This document shows positions 55,618 to 63,775 of a stretch of DNA of 64,000 nucleotides, piece by piece. Positions within the stretch are counted from its first letter, which is position 1, and each line of letters opens with the position of its first letter. The stretch spans positions 94,501 through 158,500 of the forward strand of contig WBZZ01001258.1 in the NCBI GenBank assembly GCA_019918135.1, written 5' to 3'. The translations under genes and the position numbers were made by a program. This DNA is from Paulinella micropora (Eukaryota; Cercozoa; Imbricatea; Euglyphida; Paulinellidae). The notes beneath the pieces were generated by a model, which was given only the letters and a program-made list of their open reading frames with translations, was not told the origin of the DNA and ran no database searches.

Positions 55618-55881
55618 TTATAGAGCGACGGACGCCTTACAACAGCTGTGCACGCTCATGAAGCTGCAAGAACTAGATTTGTTAAACTTCAGGCCCTTCT
55701 CGCTAAGCAAAATATCTTTTACCGTCCCGCACTCCACGAATTGCGTCTGAATTAAAATCCGACAAAGTCCTGCTCGGATTGCAACTGAGAAATAGAGAGA
55801 AACGAAAAAGGCCAACCAATGCGCGCTTTGCCGGTGTACAGAAAAATGTTTAATAAAGAAATCCTTGACAAAGTCTGACAT
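55618..55881 (-). CDS. Small hydrophobic protein, repeated as remnants elsewhere
   Basis: 87 residues from MSDFVKDFFIKHFSVHRQSA. A hydrophobic segment (WLAFFVSLYFSVAIRAGL) could span a membrane. The C-terminal part has Ser and Cys (SSSCSFMSVHSCCKASVAL). Degraded relatives of its sequence lie at about 62430-62560 and about 62900-62950, which suggests a small gene that has been copied in this region. Its function is unknown. Confidence 0.45.
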   Translation of the reverse strand: MSDFVKDFFIKHFSVHRQSAHWLAFFVSLYFSVAIRAGLCRILIQTQFVECGTVKDILLSEKGLKFNKSSSCSFMSVHSCCKASVAL

Positions 55882-55920
55882 GTTGGCACTCCCCGGTCGA
55901 CCCAAGAGTGCTCCAAGACT

Positions 55921-56180
55921 TGATGCCTTTTTCAGCAGTATCATGTAGTAGCGCCAAACTTGGCAACAAATCTTGGGGTGGAGGGGGGGGGGGGACGAGC
56001 AGAACCTCTATAAAAAAGATTCTGGCGCGCACTTCTCTCTTCCTTCCCCCTTCCCCTCTTCTCTCCCTTTCCCCTGCGTTGTTCTTTAAGTCCCCCTGGG
56101 CTCAGGGGGCTCAAGGGCCCAAAAAAAGAGGAATAACAATAGGGGCGGGGCGCTCCACCCCCCCTCCTTCTCAGCACACG
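55921..56180 (+). repeat. Composite repeat element, copy 1
   Basis: Order: the right arm of the stem-loop (CCTTTTTCAGCAGTATCA), TAGCGCCAAACTTGG, AGCAGAACCTC, TCTGGCGCGCAC, a CT-rich tract, the GC hairpin module (CCCTGGGCTCAGGGGGCTCA at about 56093-56112), then GGGGCGGGGCGC and a C run. The same order recurs at 59141-59400, 61701-61960 and 63524-63775. Confidence 0.75.
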
Positions 56181-56204
56181 CGGACGTGATTTGCTCTGCA
56201 GTTC

Positions 56205-56300
56205 GGTAGATGGCCGTGGCGCGTGTCGTCGTCGGGGTACCGCGCGGCCGCGTCCTGCCGTATAGCCGGAGGCGACTGCGCTCGGCACGTTCAACGCCAA
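56205..56300 (+). pseudogene. Partial copy of the RING-H2 gene start
   Basis: GATGGCCGTGGCGCGTGTCG at 56210 matches the first codons of the RING-H2 gene at 59668 (MAVARVVVGVP), and the likeness fades by about 56300. The composite repeat lies upstream in both places, so repeat and gene start were duplicated together. Only a fragment remains. Confidence 0.65.
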
Positions 56301-56422
56301 AGCCTAAACTCTTTATTCAAGCTAGAAGACTCCCTCTCTTCCCTTACGCCATTTACTCCTTGTTGGTGTGTTTTATTTTCTATCTTGTATGTTCTCTCTC
56401 TTCTAGGCTTCTGCTCTAGTGA

Positions 56423-57291
56423 TACCATGGAGTTCTTCTATCAGAGCCGGTGCTTCAACCTTGAATGTCCAAATAAGGCCCAGGGTCCAGCGCGCGTCCG
56501 CAAAGTGCGCCCGTTGCCGTTACGCGACGTACTGCAGCCCGCAATGCCAGAAAGAAGATTGGAAACGAGTGCACCGTAAGATTTGCCAACCAGGGTCCCA
56601 GTTGATTAAGGAATTCAGGCGCGTGCGCCGGTTTTTGCGCCACATGTGCCGTGAACCCCGCCAGTGGTACGACGCCTTGGCCCCCATTGTTCCGACGGGC
56701 GACAAAAGCAGACTAGTGTACCCGTGCTTGGATCCGGGAGATAAGCTTCAGATGGTAGGCCAGCATCTCTCGGCACAAAAGCTGGCCGAGCCCGGCTCGA
56801 CCGTTCTGCGCGATTTCCTCCGGAACTACCCATTTCCGTCGGATCTTGCCACGCCAGACTCTATTGCAACCGGCACTCCTGCCGCGCGCTCATTGGCGCG
56901 CGGGCCACCGGCAGGAGTGTCAGAGCCCCGCTCTCAGGCAGGCCGTGTTGCTAGGCACGCCGCAGAGTTATTGGCGGCAGCGCCGCCGGTTGGTACCCTT
57001 GTTGAACGACCACACGGCCATGCGCCTCGCCCTGCAGCGCTGTGTGTTGGAGCTAGCATGCGAGCCAACTTTAGGGATAAAGAGGATACTGGCGACGACA
57101 CTGCCGACTCGCCAATCGGCCAAGAATTGGACCAAGCGGCCGAGGACGCGCTCAACGACTGGCTGTCGACGCGGCAGGCCTGGTTCAAGCGCTGGGGGGG
57201 CGACGCGCTGGAGCCCGAGGTGCGCGCCTGGGTGCCCTGGTTGTTGCAGCCATTCTTGCACATGATGCAAAACTTTTATGACCGGGGCTGA
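56423..57291 (+). pseudogene. MYND zinc-finger gene, broken
   Basis: A MYND finger is visible at the start (CFNLECPNKAQG, then CARCRYATYCSPQCQKEDW and HRKIC), followed by sequence related to the double-MYND protein at 4781-5845 (EFRRVRRFLRHMCREPRQWY against SAIRRIRRSKKRQATLWKLA). The C-terminal part ends VPWLLQPFLHMMQNFYDRG. Coding-like sequence moves between frames about three times, so it is probably a decaying paralogue, unless these are assembly errors. It lies within the repeat-rich right part of the window. Confidence 0.6.
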
Positions 57292-57777
57292 TAGGGAGAA
57301 GGAAGAGGCAGCAGCTGTCTGCCAAACCTAAATACAAAGCAGCGGTGTTTTTGCGAGGGGTCCACGCCGCGAGCCGCCAGGAGACGACTGACCCCGCGGC
57401 CCGAAAACGCTGCCTGGCAGCTCTGGCGCGCAGCTCCTTGGCGCGACTAACGGGCGTGCACACCATGGCTTTTATTTAAAAAAAGTATTTGTTTGAGCTG
57501 GGGCAGCGAGCGCTACGTGACTTTTCGAAGGTCTTGGCAGTCCTCACTGAATCTCTCACCATTCCGATAGACCCCAGTGAGGTTTAACAGCCCCCTGCAC
57601 ACCTTTCTCACATTCACCGTTGACGTCGTCGCTTCGCAAGCTGAGTCGGATCTTGGTGTTTCCAGTTGAGAGGACAGATGTCGTACAACGTTTCTAGGGT
57701 AATGATATGGCTGGAAAAAAAAAGTTCCATCGTCAAGCTTTAGTAAAACAATTTCTTACTTTCTTGGCGTGCGCCGC
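57292..57777. other. Intergenic, nothing recognised
   Basis: About 490 bases. It contains an AT-rich gene-end-like element (CTTTTATTTAAAAAAAG at about 57470-57486). No open frame of convincing composition, tRNA or repeat copy was seen. Confidence 0.4.
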
Positions 57778-58437
57778 CTAAAGAGTCTGCTCCTTGTACC
57801 ACTTCCAAATTTCCAAGAGCAAAATGTACATGGCGCTCTTGACATTGAATGCACTGTCCATACTATTATATTCGGTTTGGCAAGTGCTAAAGTCGGTGGC
57901 AACGTCTTTGCGTACACCCGACACCACTGCTACGTGACTCCCAGTTTCGGCCAGCAGCAACAAAGCCTGCCGCTCGGTATCTGTCTCGCTTTGTGGGTGC
58001 GAAGCCATGTGCACCAGGTAGCGATGGATGTCTACTCTCCGGTCTGCCACCACGACCAAACCGAAGCCCCTGTCGTACTTGCCGTTGCCATCGGCATCGC
58101 TGACATCCATCAACACGCAGTACTGTGCCCCGTACTTACTGTCGACAAACAGGTACACGGCCATGTGCGCAGCAATCCAACTGCCGAGTTGCACCCCCTT
58201 GCAGTTTCCATTGTTGTTTAGCAAAGCCCGTACAGCCGCTCGCAGATCGGCCGCCTCGTTGCTGTTGGGGTACCGGGCACTCGAGAACGAAGCTTTGGGC
58301 ATGAGGCGGCTCTGGTAGCATTCGGCTATTGCGGCCAAGGTGGTGCGTCCGGAGACACAATCAAGAGTACCCGCGGAGGGACTTCGCGTTGGGGCAGGGG
58401 AGGGGCTGGTTATGGGGAGCAAGGGTCCTGCACACAT
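57778..58437 (-). CDS. Unknown protein, possibly the second half of a secreted protein
   Basis: Up to 219 codons, MCAGPLLPITSPSPAPTRSP onward. A Pro/Ser-rich start is followed by a globular domain: TLDCVSGRTTLAAIAECYQS, LRAAVRALLNNNGNCKGVQL, WIAAHMAVYLFVDSKYGAQY, CVLMDVSDADGNGKYDRGFG. DADGNGKYD resembles a calcium-binding loop. It lies just downstream of the signal-peptide frame at 58474-59010 on the same strand. The two may be one gene with one interruption, and they are not joined here. No family was recognised. Confidence 0.5.
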   Translation of the reverse strand: MCAGPLLPITSPSPAPTRSPSAGTLDCVSGRTTLAAIAECYQSRLMPKASFSSARYPNSNEAADLRAAVRALLNNNGNCKGVQLGSWIAAHMAVYLFVDSKYGAQYCVLMDVSDADGNGKYDRGFGLVVVADRRVDIHRYLVHMASHPQSETDTERQALLLLAETGSHVAVVSGVRKDVATDFSTCQTEYNSMDSAFNVKSAMYILLLEIWKWYKEQTL

Positions 58438-58473
58438 GCCGGTGGTAGAGTTGGCGACCCAGCCCGCGGCGCA

Positions 58474-59010
58474 CTACGCAGGAAAAACAGTTTTTAGGGG
58501 GCTGATCCACGTGGTGGGGCCGGGCGAGGAGTCTTTTTTACGCAACGAGAGAGTTTGTAGGACGAATAAGAAATACCCGCTGGGAAGCTCCCCGGTTGCC
58601 AACCCCGTAGTGCAGACTTGGTCTTCTGGAATGCCGTTGGCGAGCCGCCCAAAGCTGTGCTCGTACCCCATGACGGTGCAATCGCTCACAAGAGGAGTGA
58701 CAGTCTTCAGAGGGGTGGCCCTGCTCTTGCTCATAGTATCCGCCAAAAGCCACGCGCGCCGGCAAGGCGCGGCCCCTCCACCATAAGCGGCTTCGTTCGT
58801 CGACGCGCCGTTGGCACAGGTGATAAATGCATCCAAACTCGTGCAGCTAGTGGATGTGCCGCGCCAGTCGATCCAGTACGGTACAGGCAGCCTCTGTTGG
58901 GAAGTCGCCGCGACGCTGCTGCTGACAGTACTAGAATTAGTCACGATCTTGCAAACAAACGCGCCGCTCACAAGCAGAGCCCGCACAAATACCCTCCACA
59001 CCATTGACAT
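58474..59010 (-). CDS. Secreted protein with signal peptide, unknown
   Basis: 178 residues from MSMVWRVFVRALLVSGAFVC (signal peptide). The mature part has several Cys (STSCTSLDAFITCANGAS, AAPCRRAWLLADTMSKSR, SDCTVMGYEHSFGRLANGIP) and probably disulphides. It may be the N-terminal part of the protein continued at 57778-58437. The upstream leader at 59011-59120 has no repeat copy, but the composite element follows soon after. No known domain is recognised. Confidence 0.5.
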   Translation of the reverse strand: MSMVWRVFVRALLVSGAFVCKIVTNSSTVSSSVAATSQQRLPVPYWIDWRGTSTSCTSLDAFITCANGASTNEAAYGGGAAPCRRAWLLADTMSKSRATPLKTVTPLVSDCTVMGYEHSFGRLANGIPEDQVCTTGLATGELPSGYFLFVLQTLSLRKKDSSPGPTTWISPLKTVFPA

Positions 59011-59140
59011 CCTTCCATATGGTCACAGTTGGGATAAAACCTGTCCCTCGTTTCTTACCTTATAAGCAGAGGAGAAAGAAAGAGTGGCAAGGAGGGAGCG
59101 CCCTCCCCCTTGTTCTTGTCCTTACCCCAAAAACCGGGGA

Positions 59141-59400
59141 AGCCCTGCCTTTTTCAGTCATATCATGTCGTAGCGGTAAACTTTGCGCAAAATTTTCTGG
59201 GGTTAGCAGAACCTCCACCAAAAAAAAAAAAAAAAAAAAAAAAAAAGATTTGGCGCACCCCTCTCTCCCCCTTCCCCTTCCCCCGCTTCTCTCCCTCTCC
59301 CCTGTTTTTGTTCGTTGAGCCCCCGGGGCTCAGGGGGCTCAAGGGCCCAAAGGAGGAGAAGAAGCAAGAGGGGCGGGGCGCTCCCCCCCCCCCCTACCCC
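59141..59400 (+). repeat. Composite repeat element, copy 2
   Basis: Right arm CTGCCTTTTTCAGTCATATC, TAGCGGTAAACTTTGCGC, AGCAGAACCTCC, a run of about 27 A (59220-59246), TTTGGCGCACC, a CT tract, the GC hairpin (about 59317-59340), GGGGCGGGGCGC and a C run. The left arm is missing. It precedes the RING-H2 gene. Confidence 0.78.
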
Positions 59401-59667
59401 CCTTGTTTCTTTGCACATGCGGACGTGGTTTGTTAGTTAGCAGTGCGGCGGTTGGTTGGTTGGTTGGTTGGTTGCGTGAGCAAGTGTACACGGAAGTTAA
59501 CGTATGTAAGCTCGGCGAACAACAAACCACACACCGTGATGATGATGGAAGGCAGGTCCAGCACCCGCCGCGCTCGCGCACGCTCGGTAACAGAACGTCA
59601 TCATCATCGCCTCCGCGGTCCGAGCGTTGCTCTTGGAACAATCCCCAGTGGACAAAACCTGCGGCAG
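59401..59667. other. Leader of the RING-H2 gene
   Basis: It contains a short GGTT repeat (GTTGGTTGGTTGGTTGGTTG, about 59452-59472) and otherwise unremarkable sequence. In-frame open sequence reaches back to 59443, but the ATG at 59668 starts the part duplicated at 56210, so it is preferred. Confidence 0.45.
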
Positions 59668-60159
59668 ATGGCCGTGGCTCGTGTCGTCGTCGGGGTACCA
59701 CACGGGTCGCGTCCCGCCTTGGAGCAAGAGGCGACGGCACTCGGCACGCCCGAACCGAACCTTAGCTTTGAACAAGTCGTCGTGGCCAGCCTGAGTATTT
59801 TGGACCTGGAAGAAATCCTTCGTTCCTCTTTTGACAACGACACGAGAGTAGCGTTCGTGGTCGGCGGGTTAACGGAGGAGGCGCCCGTGCGCACTGGGTT
59901 GTCCGACGCTAGCCTAAACTCTCTACCAGAGCTTCAAGTCACGAGCGCCTTTCTCGCAGCGCCCGGGTCGGCCAAGGAGTGCTCTATCTGCCTCCAAGAT
60001 TTGGTAGCAGGCGAGTTGCTGCGGGGGCTGCCCTGTGCGCACTACTTGCACCGAGCGTGCGTGGACCCCTGGCTGCGAACCAATGATTCATGTCCCGTGT
60101 GTCGCCTAGTGCTGCACATGGGGGGGGCACGCAAGCGTCCGCGCTGGATTTTAAACTAG
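59668..60159 (+). CDS. RING-H2 zinc-finger protein (E3 ubiquitin ligase-like)
   Basis: 163 residues from MAVARVVVGVPHGSRPAL. A canonical RING-H2 lies near residues 109-150: CSICLQDLVAGELLRGLPCA, HYLHRACVDPW, then CPVC, giving C-x2-C, C-x-H-x3-H, C and C-x2-C ligands in order. RING-H2 proteins recruit E2 enzymes and transfer ubiquitin. The first 100 residues are unrecognised and could select the substrate. The frame is intact. Two degraded copies of parts of this gene lie at 56205-56300 and 62560-62645. With the F-box genes this supports a viral ubiquitin theme. Confidence 0.87.
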   Translation: MAVARVVVGVPHGSRPALEQEATALGTPEPNLSFEQVVVASLSILDLEEILRSSFDNDTRVAFVVGGLTEEAPVRTGLSDASLNSLPELQVTSAFLAAPGSAKECSICLQDLVAGELLRGLPCAHYLHRACVDPWLRTNDSCPVCRLVLHMGGARKRPRWILN

Positions 60160-60198
60160 GAGAGGCAGGGGAAAATAATAAGTGTAAGACTTTGTCGA

Positions 60199-60213
60199 GT
60201 TTTAATTAAAACA
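60199..60213. terminator. AT palindrome between convergent genes
   Basis: GTTTTAATTAAAAC lies between the RING-H2 gene (plus) and the unknown gene at 60335-60775 (minus). It is a perfect palindrome with ATTAAA. Confidence 0.65.
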
Positions 60214-60331
60214 ATTCTTTTTTTCACTTTTTACACAAAACCATTGCACAATCAGCTCCGGCTTCTTTTTACTTGAGATGCTTTTCTGCCACCATAATCA
60301 TATCGCGCGGCCGAGCATGACCAAGAAACGC

Positions 60332-60775
60332 CTACCCAGAATGTTCTTGCATAAATTTAGACATCTTTTGTAAGTAATCAAAATTGTTTACGGCTTGCAG
60401 TATTTCGGTAAGCTGAGACCGAAGGGCCTCAGAAGCCCCGCTGTCCTTGTCCAGGATCGGTTGCATCTTTCTCCGTGCATTATTACACCATTGGTCAGAC
60501 TTATCGTAGCTCAATTCGTTTTGCACCGCATAGGGTAAATGTCGGCCGATCAATTCTCGATCGACCTCTGCCCACGATTTCTGTTTCGGAGCTGATGATG
60601 CAATGTATCCACATTTTGCTCCCGCTTGGAAAACCTCGTAGCAAGTCAGGTGCCTCAAGATACGCTTCGAAAGTTCTGGTTCAATTAGACTCGCTGCATT
60701 CGGGCAGGGACAAAGGTCTTTAAATGTTCTCTGTAGCAACTCCTCCTCTATTTTTTCCCATTTCCTATCGCTCAT
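60332..60775 (-). CDS. Unknown small protein, 147 residues
   Basis: Starts MSDRKWEKIEEELLQRTF. A helical sequence with Cys at CPCPNA, HLTCYEVF, GAKCGYIA and WCNNAR, and motifs KSWAEVDRELIGRHLPYAVQ and LTEILQAVNNFDYLQKMSKF. Part of its coding sequence (ATCGACCTCT... around 60536-60570) recurs in the gene-poor region at 51853-51895. An in-frame upstream extension is low complexity and runs through repeat sequence, so this ATG is preferred. No family was recognised. Confidence 0.5.
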   Translation of the reverse strand: MSDRKWEKIEEELLQRTFKDLCPCPNAASLIEPELSKRILRHLTCYEVFQAGAKCGYIASSAPKQKSWAEVDRELIGRHLPYAVQNELSYDKSDQWCNNARRKMQPILDKDSGASEALRSQLTEILQAVNNFDYLQKMSKFMQEHSG

Positions 60776-60864
60776 TGAAAGATGCGAGCGGGTGCTCTTT
60801 TCTTTTATTACAAAACTGTTACTGGAATTTCTTTTGTGGCACAAAAACTGTTTTCCTCTCCTTT

Positions 60865-61077
60865 CTGATTTTTGGCGCGCCCCTGCCCTCTCTCTATCCC
60901 ACCCCCCCTCCTTCTCTCTTGCTACTTTTTTTTTTCTGCCTGCGAATTTTTCTTTTTTGGCACTCCTAGGCAAAATCTGGCGCCAAATCCGGCGTATGCG
61001 CGCGCCTTGAATGATATGGCCAGAAAAGGCAGTATTGCCTAAAAACCAGGAGGCGCTGCCTTTTTCAGCTATATCAC
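60865..61077. repeat. Repeat module and stem-loop copy
   Basis: ATTTTTGGCGCGCCCCTGCC at about 60868, then ATCTGGCGCCAAATCCGGCG at about 60975-60994, and the stem-loop at 61012-61077 (left arm TGATATGGCCAGAAAAGGCA, right arm GCTGCCTTTTTCAGCTATAT). This is the left-hand part of the repeat element family. Confidence 0.75.
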
Positions 61078-61079
61078 GA

Positions 61080-61562
61080 AGCTTGCACACGTACGCCGGC
61101 TCAATCTCCACGGCGCGCCGAAGTGTCCATGACCAGCGAAAAAGCATCTTGTTTATTGCACCCGCCCAGCTGTACCATTTCAGGCCCCGGAGTAATCCGT
61201 AAAAGATTAGACTGCTTTTCTGGTCCTCGAGCGTCGCGCTCGATAGCTGTGGCGCTACCGTGTTTCGAAGAGCCCGGCACACCCGTGCGAGGCCTGCTGC
61301 CTGCCGAAAGAAGTCTGCGCGCTTGTCAACAACACTCGGTTCCCGCTCGCCAAGCACGAACGCCAGCACGAGCCGGAGCGCGACGCTACAGATTGCGCGT
61401 GTCCAGAGACACCCACTCTGGCGCGGCGTCGTCCGGACGACACGTGGTCAAAAACAGTCCAGATAGCTTGGCGCGTTTACCGAAGCCCGGGAGGTCGTTT
61501 GCCCCAAGGCATTCAAGAGAGTGGTTGCGTTTTCTGTCTGTGTTGAAGCGTAAGTGTGCCAT
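61080..61562 (-). pseudogene. F-box-like gene remnant
   Basis: The minus strand holds coding-like pieces, one reading FFRQAAGLARVCRALRNTVA, which resembles the second half of an F-box, and another starting MAHLRFNTDRKRNHSLECLG. No continuous frame covers the span, so it appears broken about twice. It is a weak call. Confidence 0.35.
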
Positions 61563-61700
61563 CCCCTTTTTGTGTAAGTGCTAAAAGGGGATATAGAGCT
61601 TTGGCGGGTGTTCTTGTTTCAAAGACTATCCTAACCCCCCTCACGCTGCCGGGCAGGCCTTATGTGCGCAACTGACAAAGTTTTGCGCACTTTTTCGGAA

Positions 61701-61960
61701 TGATATGGCCGCAAAGGGCATTGCCGCCAAAAAACCAGGAAGCACTGCCTTTTTCAGCCGTATCATATCATAGCGGTAAACTTAGCGCTAAATTTTCTGT
61801 GGCCAGCAGAACCTCCCAAAAAAAAAATTGGCGCACACCTCCTCTCTCCCTTCCCCTTCCCCTCTTCTCTCCCTTTCCCTTGTCTTGTTCTATGAGCCCC
61901 CCGGGCTCAGGGGGCTCAAAGAGGAGAAAAAAGCAACAGGGGCGGGGCGCCCCCCCCCCC
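61701..61960 (+). repeat. Composite repeat element, copy 3
   Basis: Full order: left arm TGATATGGCCGCAAAGGGCA, loop, right arm CTGCCTTTTTCAGCCGTATC, TAGCGGTAAACTTAGCGC, CAGCAGAACCTCCC, an A run, TTGGCGCACAC, a CT tract, the GC hairpin (about 61894-61918) and GGGGCGGGGCGC with a C run. Confidence 0.82.
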
Positions 61961-62017
61961 CCTTTTCCTGACAGACAGCAGAACGCTCTTGGGCCAAATT
62001 GGGCGCCGAATTAAGCG

Positions 62018-62178
62018 GATGTGTGTGCATTATGTGATATGATCGTAAAAGGCATTCCGCCAAGAACCCGGGAACTACTGCCTTTTTCGACCGTATCACG
62101 CAACAGCGCTAAATTTAACGCAAAGTTTTTTTGGGGGGCTAGCAGAACCACCCAAAATAAATTTTGGCGCACACTTAC
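62018..62178. repeat. Stem-loop element with outer inverted ends
   Basis: Stem-loop at 62035-62098 (TGATATGATCGTAAAAGGCA with CTGCCTTTTTCGACCGTATC), then TAGCAGAACCACCC and TTTTGGCGCACAC. A GTGTGTGC lies to its left. The GC hairpin module is absent, and a CT tract with a different continuation follows. Confidence 0.75.
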
Positions 62179-62332
62179 TCTCCTCTCCTGCGCAGGGCGA
62201 AGAAGAAGAGAGAAGGGGAGTGGAGTCGAGGGAAGAGAGCAGAGGTCGGCACTGGGGAAGACAAAATGAAGGGGGAGGGAAACGCCCTTTTCCTTCATTT
62301 CTTTTTGGCATGTCAGGGACTTTTTTTCTTTT

Positions 62333-62420
62333 TTAGCGCGCCCCTGCCCTCCCACCCCTTTTCTCCCGGCGGGGGGGGGGGGGATGGGCAGCAGAGAGAG
62401 GCCGTCAAGAAAGTGCGAAA
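62333..62420. repeat. Secondary repeat (pair with 62820-62910)
   Basis: TTTTTAGCGCGCCCCTGCCC followed by a G run and GGCAGCAGAGAG, GCCGTCAAGAAAG. The same order with changes lies at 62820-62910. The first part (TTTAGCGCGCCCCTGCC) also occurs at about 52866-52885. Confidence 0.7.
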
Positions 62421-62424
62421 TAAG

Positions 62425-62645
62425 CTGAATTCAAATTCGACCAATTCCTGCTCGGGTTGCAACTGAGAACTAAAGAGAAACGAAAGAGCCAGCCAAGGCG
62501 CACTTCGTCGGTGTACGAAAAAGATTTAATAAAAATTCTTGACCAAGTCTGACGTTGCTTCTGGGTCGGCCAAGCAGTGTTTTAGCTGCTTCTAAGATTT
62601 AATTGCAGGCTAGTTGCTGTGGGGGGCATACAACCGTCCGCGCTT
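62425..62645. pseudogene. Fused remnants of the small hydrophobic gene and the RING-H2 gene
   Basis: 62430-62555 resembles the small hydrophobic gene of 55618-55881 (CGGGTTGCAACTGAGAA, GTGTACGAAAAAG). 62560-62645 resembles the RING-H2 gene: GGGTCGGCCAAGCAGTG matches the start of the finger, CAGGCTAGTTGCTG the middle, and CGTCCGCGCTTGG the end, with the part between missing. Both are degraded and non-functional as they stand. Confidence 0.6.
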
Positions 62646-62708
62646 GGGAAATAGACGTCTCTGAGAGATCTGGCGCTAAATCGGGGGGCGTACGTGTGCG
62701 CTTAGAAA

Positions 62709-62830
62709 TGATACTGCCAGAAAATACATTTCCACCCAAAACTCGAGAAACACTGCCTTTTTCGGTCATATCACGTAGCAGCGGTAAACTTTGCGCTAGA
62801 TTTTTTCTTTTTTGCTGTTTTTTAGCGCGC
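62709..62830. repeat. Stem-loop element copy
   Basis: ATGATACTGCCAGAAAATAC and ACTGCCTTTTTCGGTCATAT pair at 62709-62773. AGCAGCGGTAAACTTTGCGC follows, and then the secondary repeat TTTTTTAGCGCGCCCCTATC, rather than the AGCAGAACC block. A GTGTGCGC lies just to the left. Confidence 0.75.
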
Positions 62831-63044
62831 CCCTATCCTCCACCCTTTTTCCGACGGGGGGAAGGGGGAGGGGGGCAGCAGAGAGGGCCGTCAAGAAAGA
62901 ATTACGAAAGGAATTAATAAAAATCCTTGACCAAGTCTGACGTGTTGGCACTAAAAGCTCACTGTCCTTTCTGTTGTTTGAGTAGTACGGCGCCCGCTAC
63001 CTCAGCTTAACACTACCATTCAGTGAGCATCCTGCATAGACCAT

Positions 63045-63160
63045 ATGTTTCAAGTTTGGGCCGGCTTGTCAGTGCCAAGTTTGGCGTGACTGTGTCGAGC
63101 TTCTACGAAATGCAAAAAATCCACAGGTTCTGGACGCGAACCAGCTCTGGCAGTTCACGC
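63045..63160 (+). repeat. Direct repeat of a coding-like fragment (pair with 63800-63932)
   Basis: CTGTGTCGAGCTTCTACGAA with flanking sequence recurs at about 63837. Read forward, both copies give WRDCVELLRNA and a following ANQL motif. In the second copy the frame stays open to GQFKYVGMNIVA and a stop at 63932. They look like two copies of the end of an unknown gene. Confidence 0.6.
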
Positions 63161-63166
63161 CTATGT

Positions 63167-63317
63167 GTGCGCCTTGCATGATATGGTCGCAAAAGGCATT
63201 CCCTGCCCAAATACCAGGAAACACTGCCTTTTTTTGATCGTATCACACCGTAGCGCCCAACTTGGCACCAAATTTTTTTAGGGGGCAGCAGAACCACCCC
63301 AAAAAGTTTGGCGCACA
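63167..63317. repeat. Stem-loop element with outer inverted ends (cleanest copy)
   Basis: Outer ends GTGTGCGCC (63167) and GGCGCACAC (about 63309-63317) are exact inverted repeats about 150 bases apart. The inner stem-loop lies at 63179-63245 (TGATATGGTCGCAAAAGGCA with ACTGCCTTTTTTTGATCGTA). GCAGAACCACCCC lies between. Confidence 0.8.
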
Positions 63318-63523
63318 CTCTCCCCTCTTTCCCCTGCGCAGGGAGAAGAAAGAGAGAAGGGGCGCGGGGTCGGGGGAAGGGAGCAGAGGAAAAACGGGGA
63401 AGATGAAATGAAGGGGGAGGGGGGGCGCACACCCTCTTCCCCTCCCCTCTTCCCTCCTGCAGTTGTGTCTTCCCTCACCCCTTCGTTTTTTCTTTCGGCG
63501 GGGCGTGCGTGTGCGCCTAGAAA

Positions 63524-63775
63524 TGATACGACCAGAAAAGGCATTCCCGTCCAAAACTCGGGAAGCACTGCCTTTTTCGGCTATATCACGTAGTAGCGGT
63601 AAACTTTGCGCTAGATTTTCTTGGGGCCAGCAGAACTACTCCAAAAAAAAAATGGGCGCAACTTTCTCCCCCCCTCCCCTTTCTCCCTGCCCTGTTCTTT
63701 GAGCCCCCCGGGCTCAGGGGGCTCAAGGACTCAGAAGGAGAAACAGAAAAAGGGGGCGGGGCGCCCCCCCCCCCC
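63524..63775 (+). repeat. Composite repeat element, copy 4
   Basis: Stem-loop at 63524-63589 (TGATACGACCAGAAAAGGCA with CTGCCTTTTTCGGCTATATC), TAGCGGTAAACTTTGCGC, CAGCAGAACTACTCC, an A run, GGGCGCAAC, a CT tract, the GC hairpin (about 63701-63724), GGGGCGGGGCGC and a C run of about 16. Confidence 0.8.
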
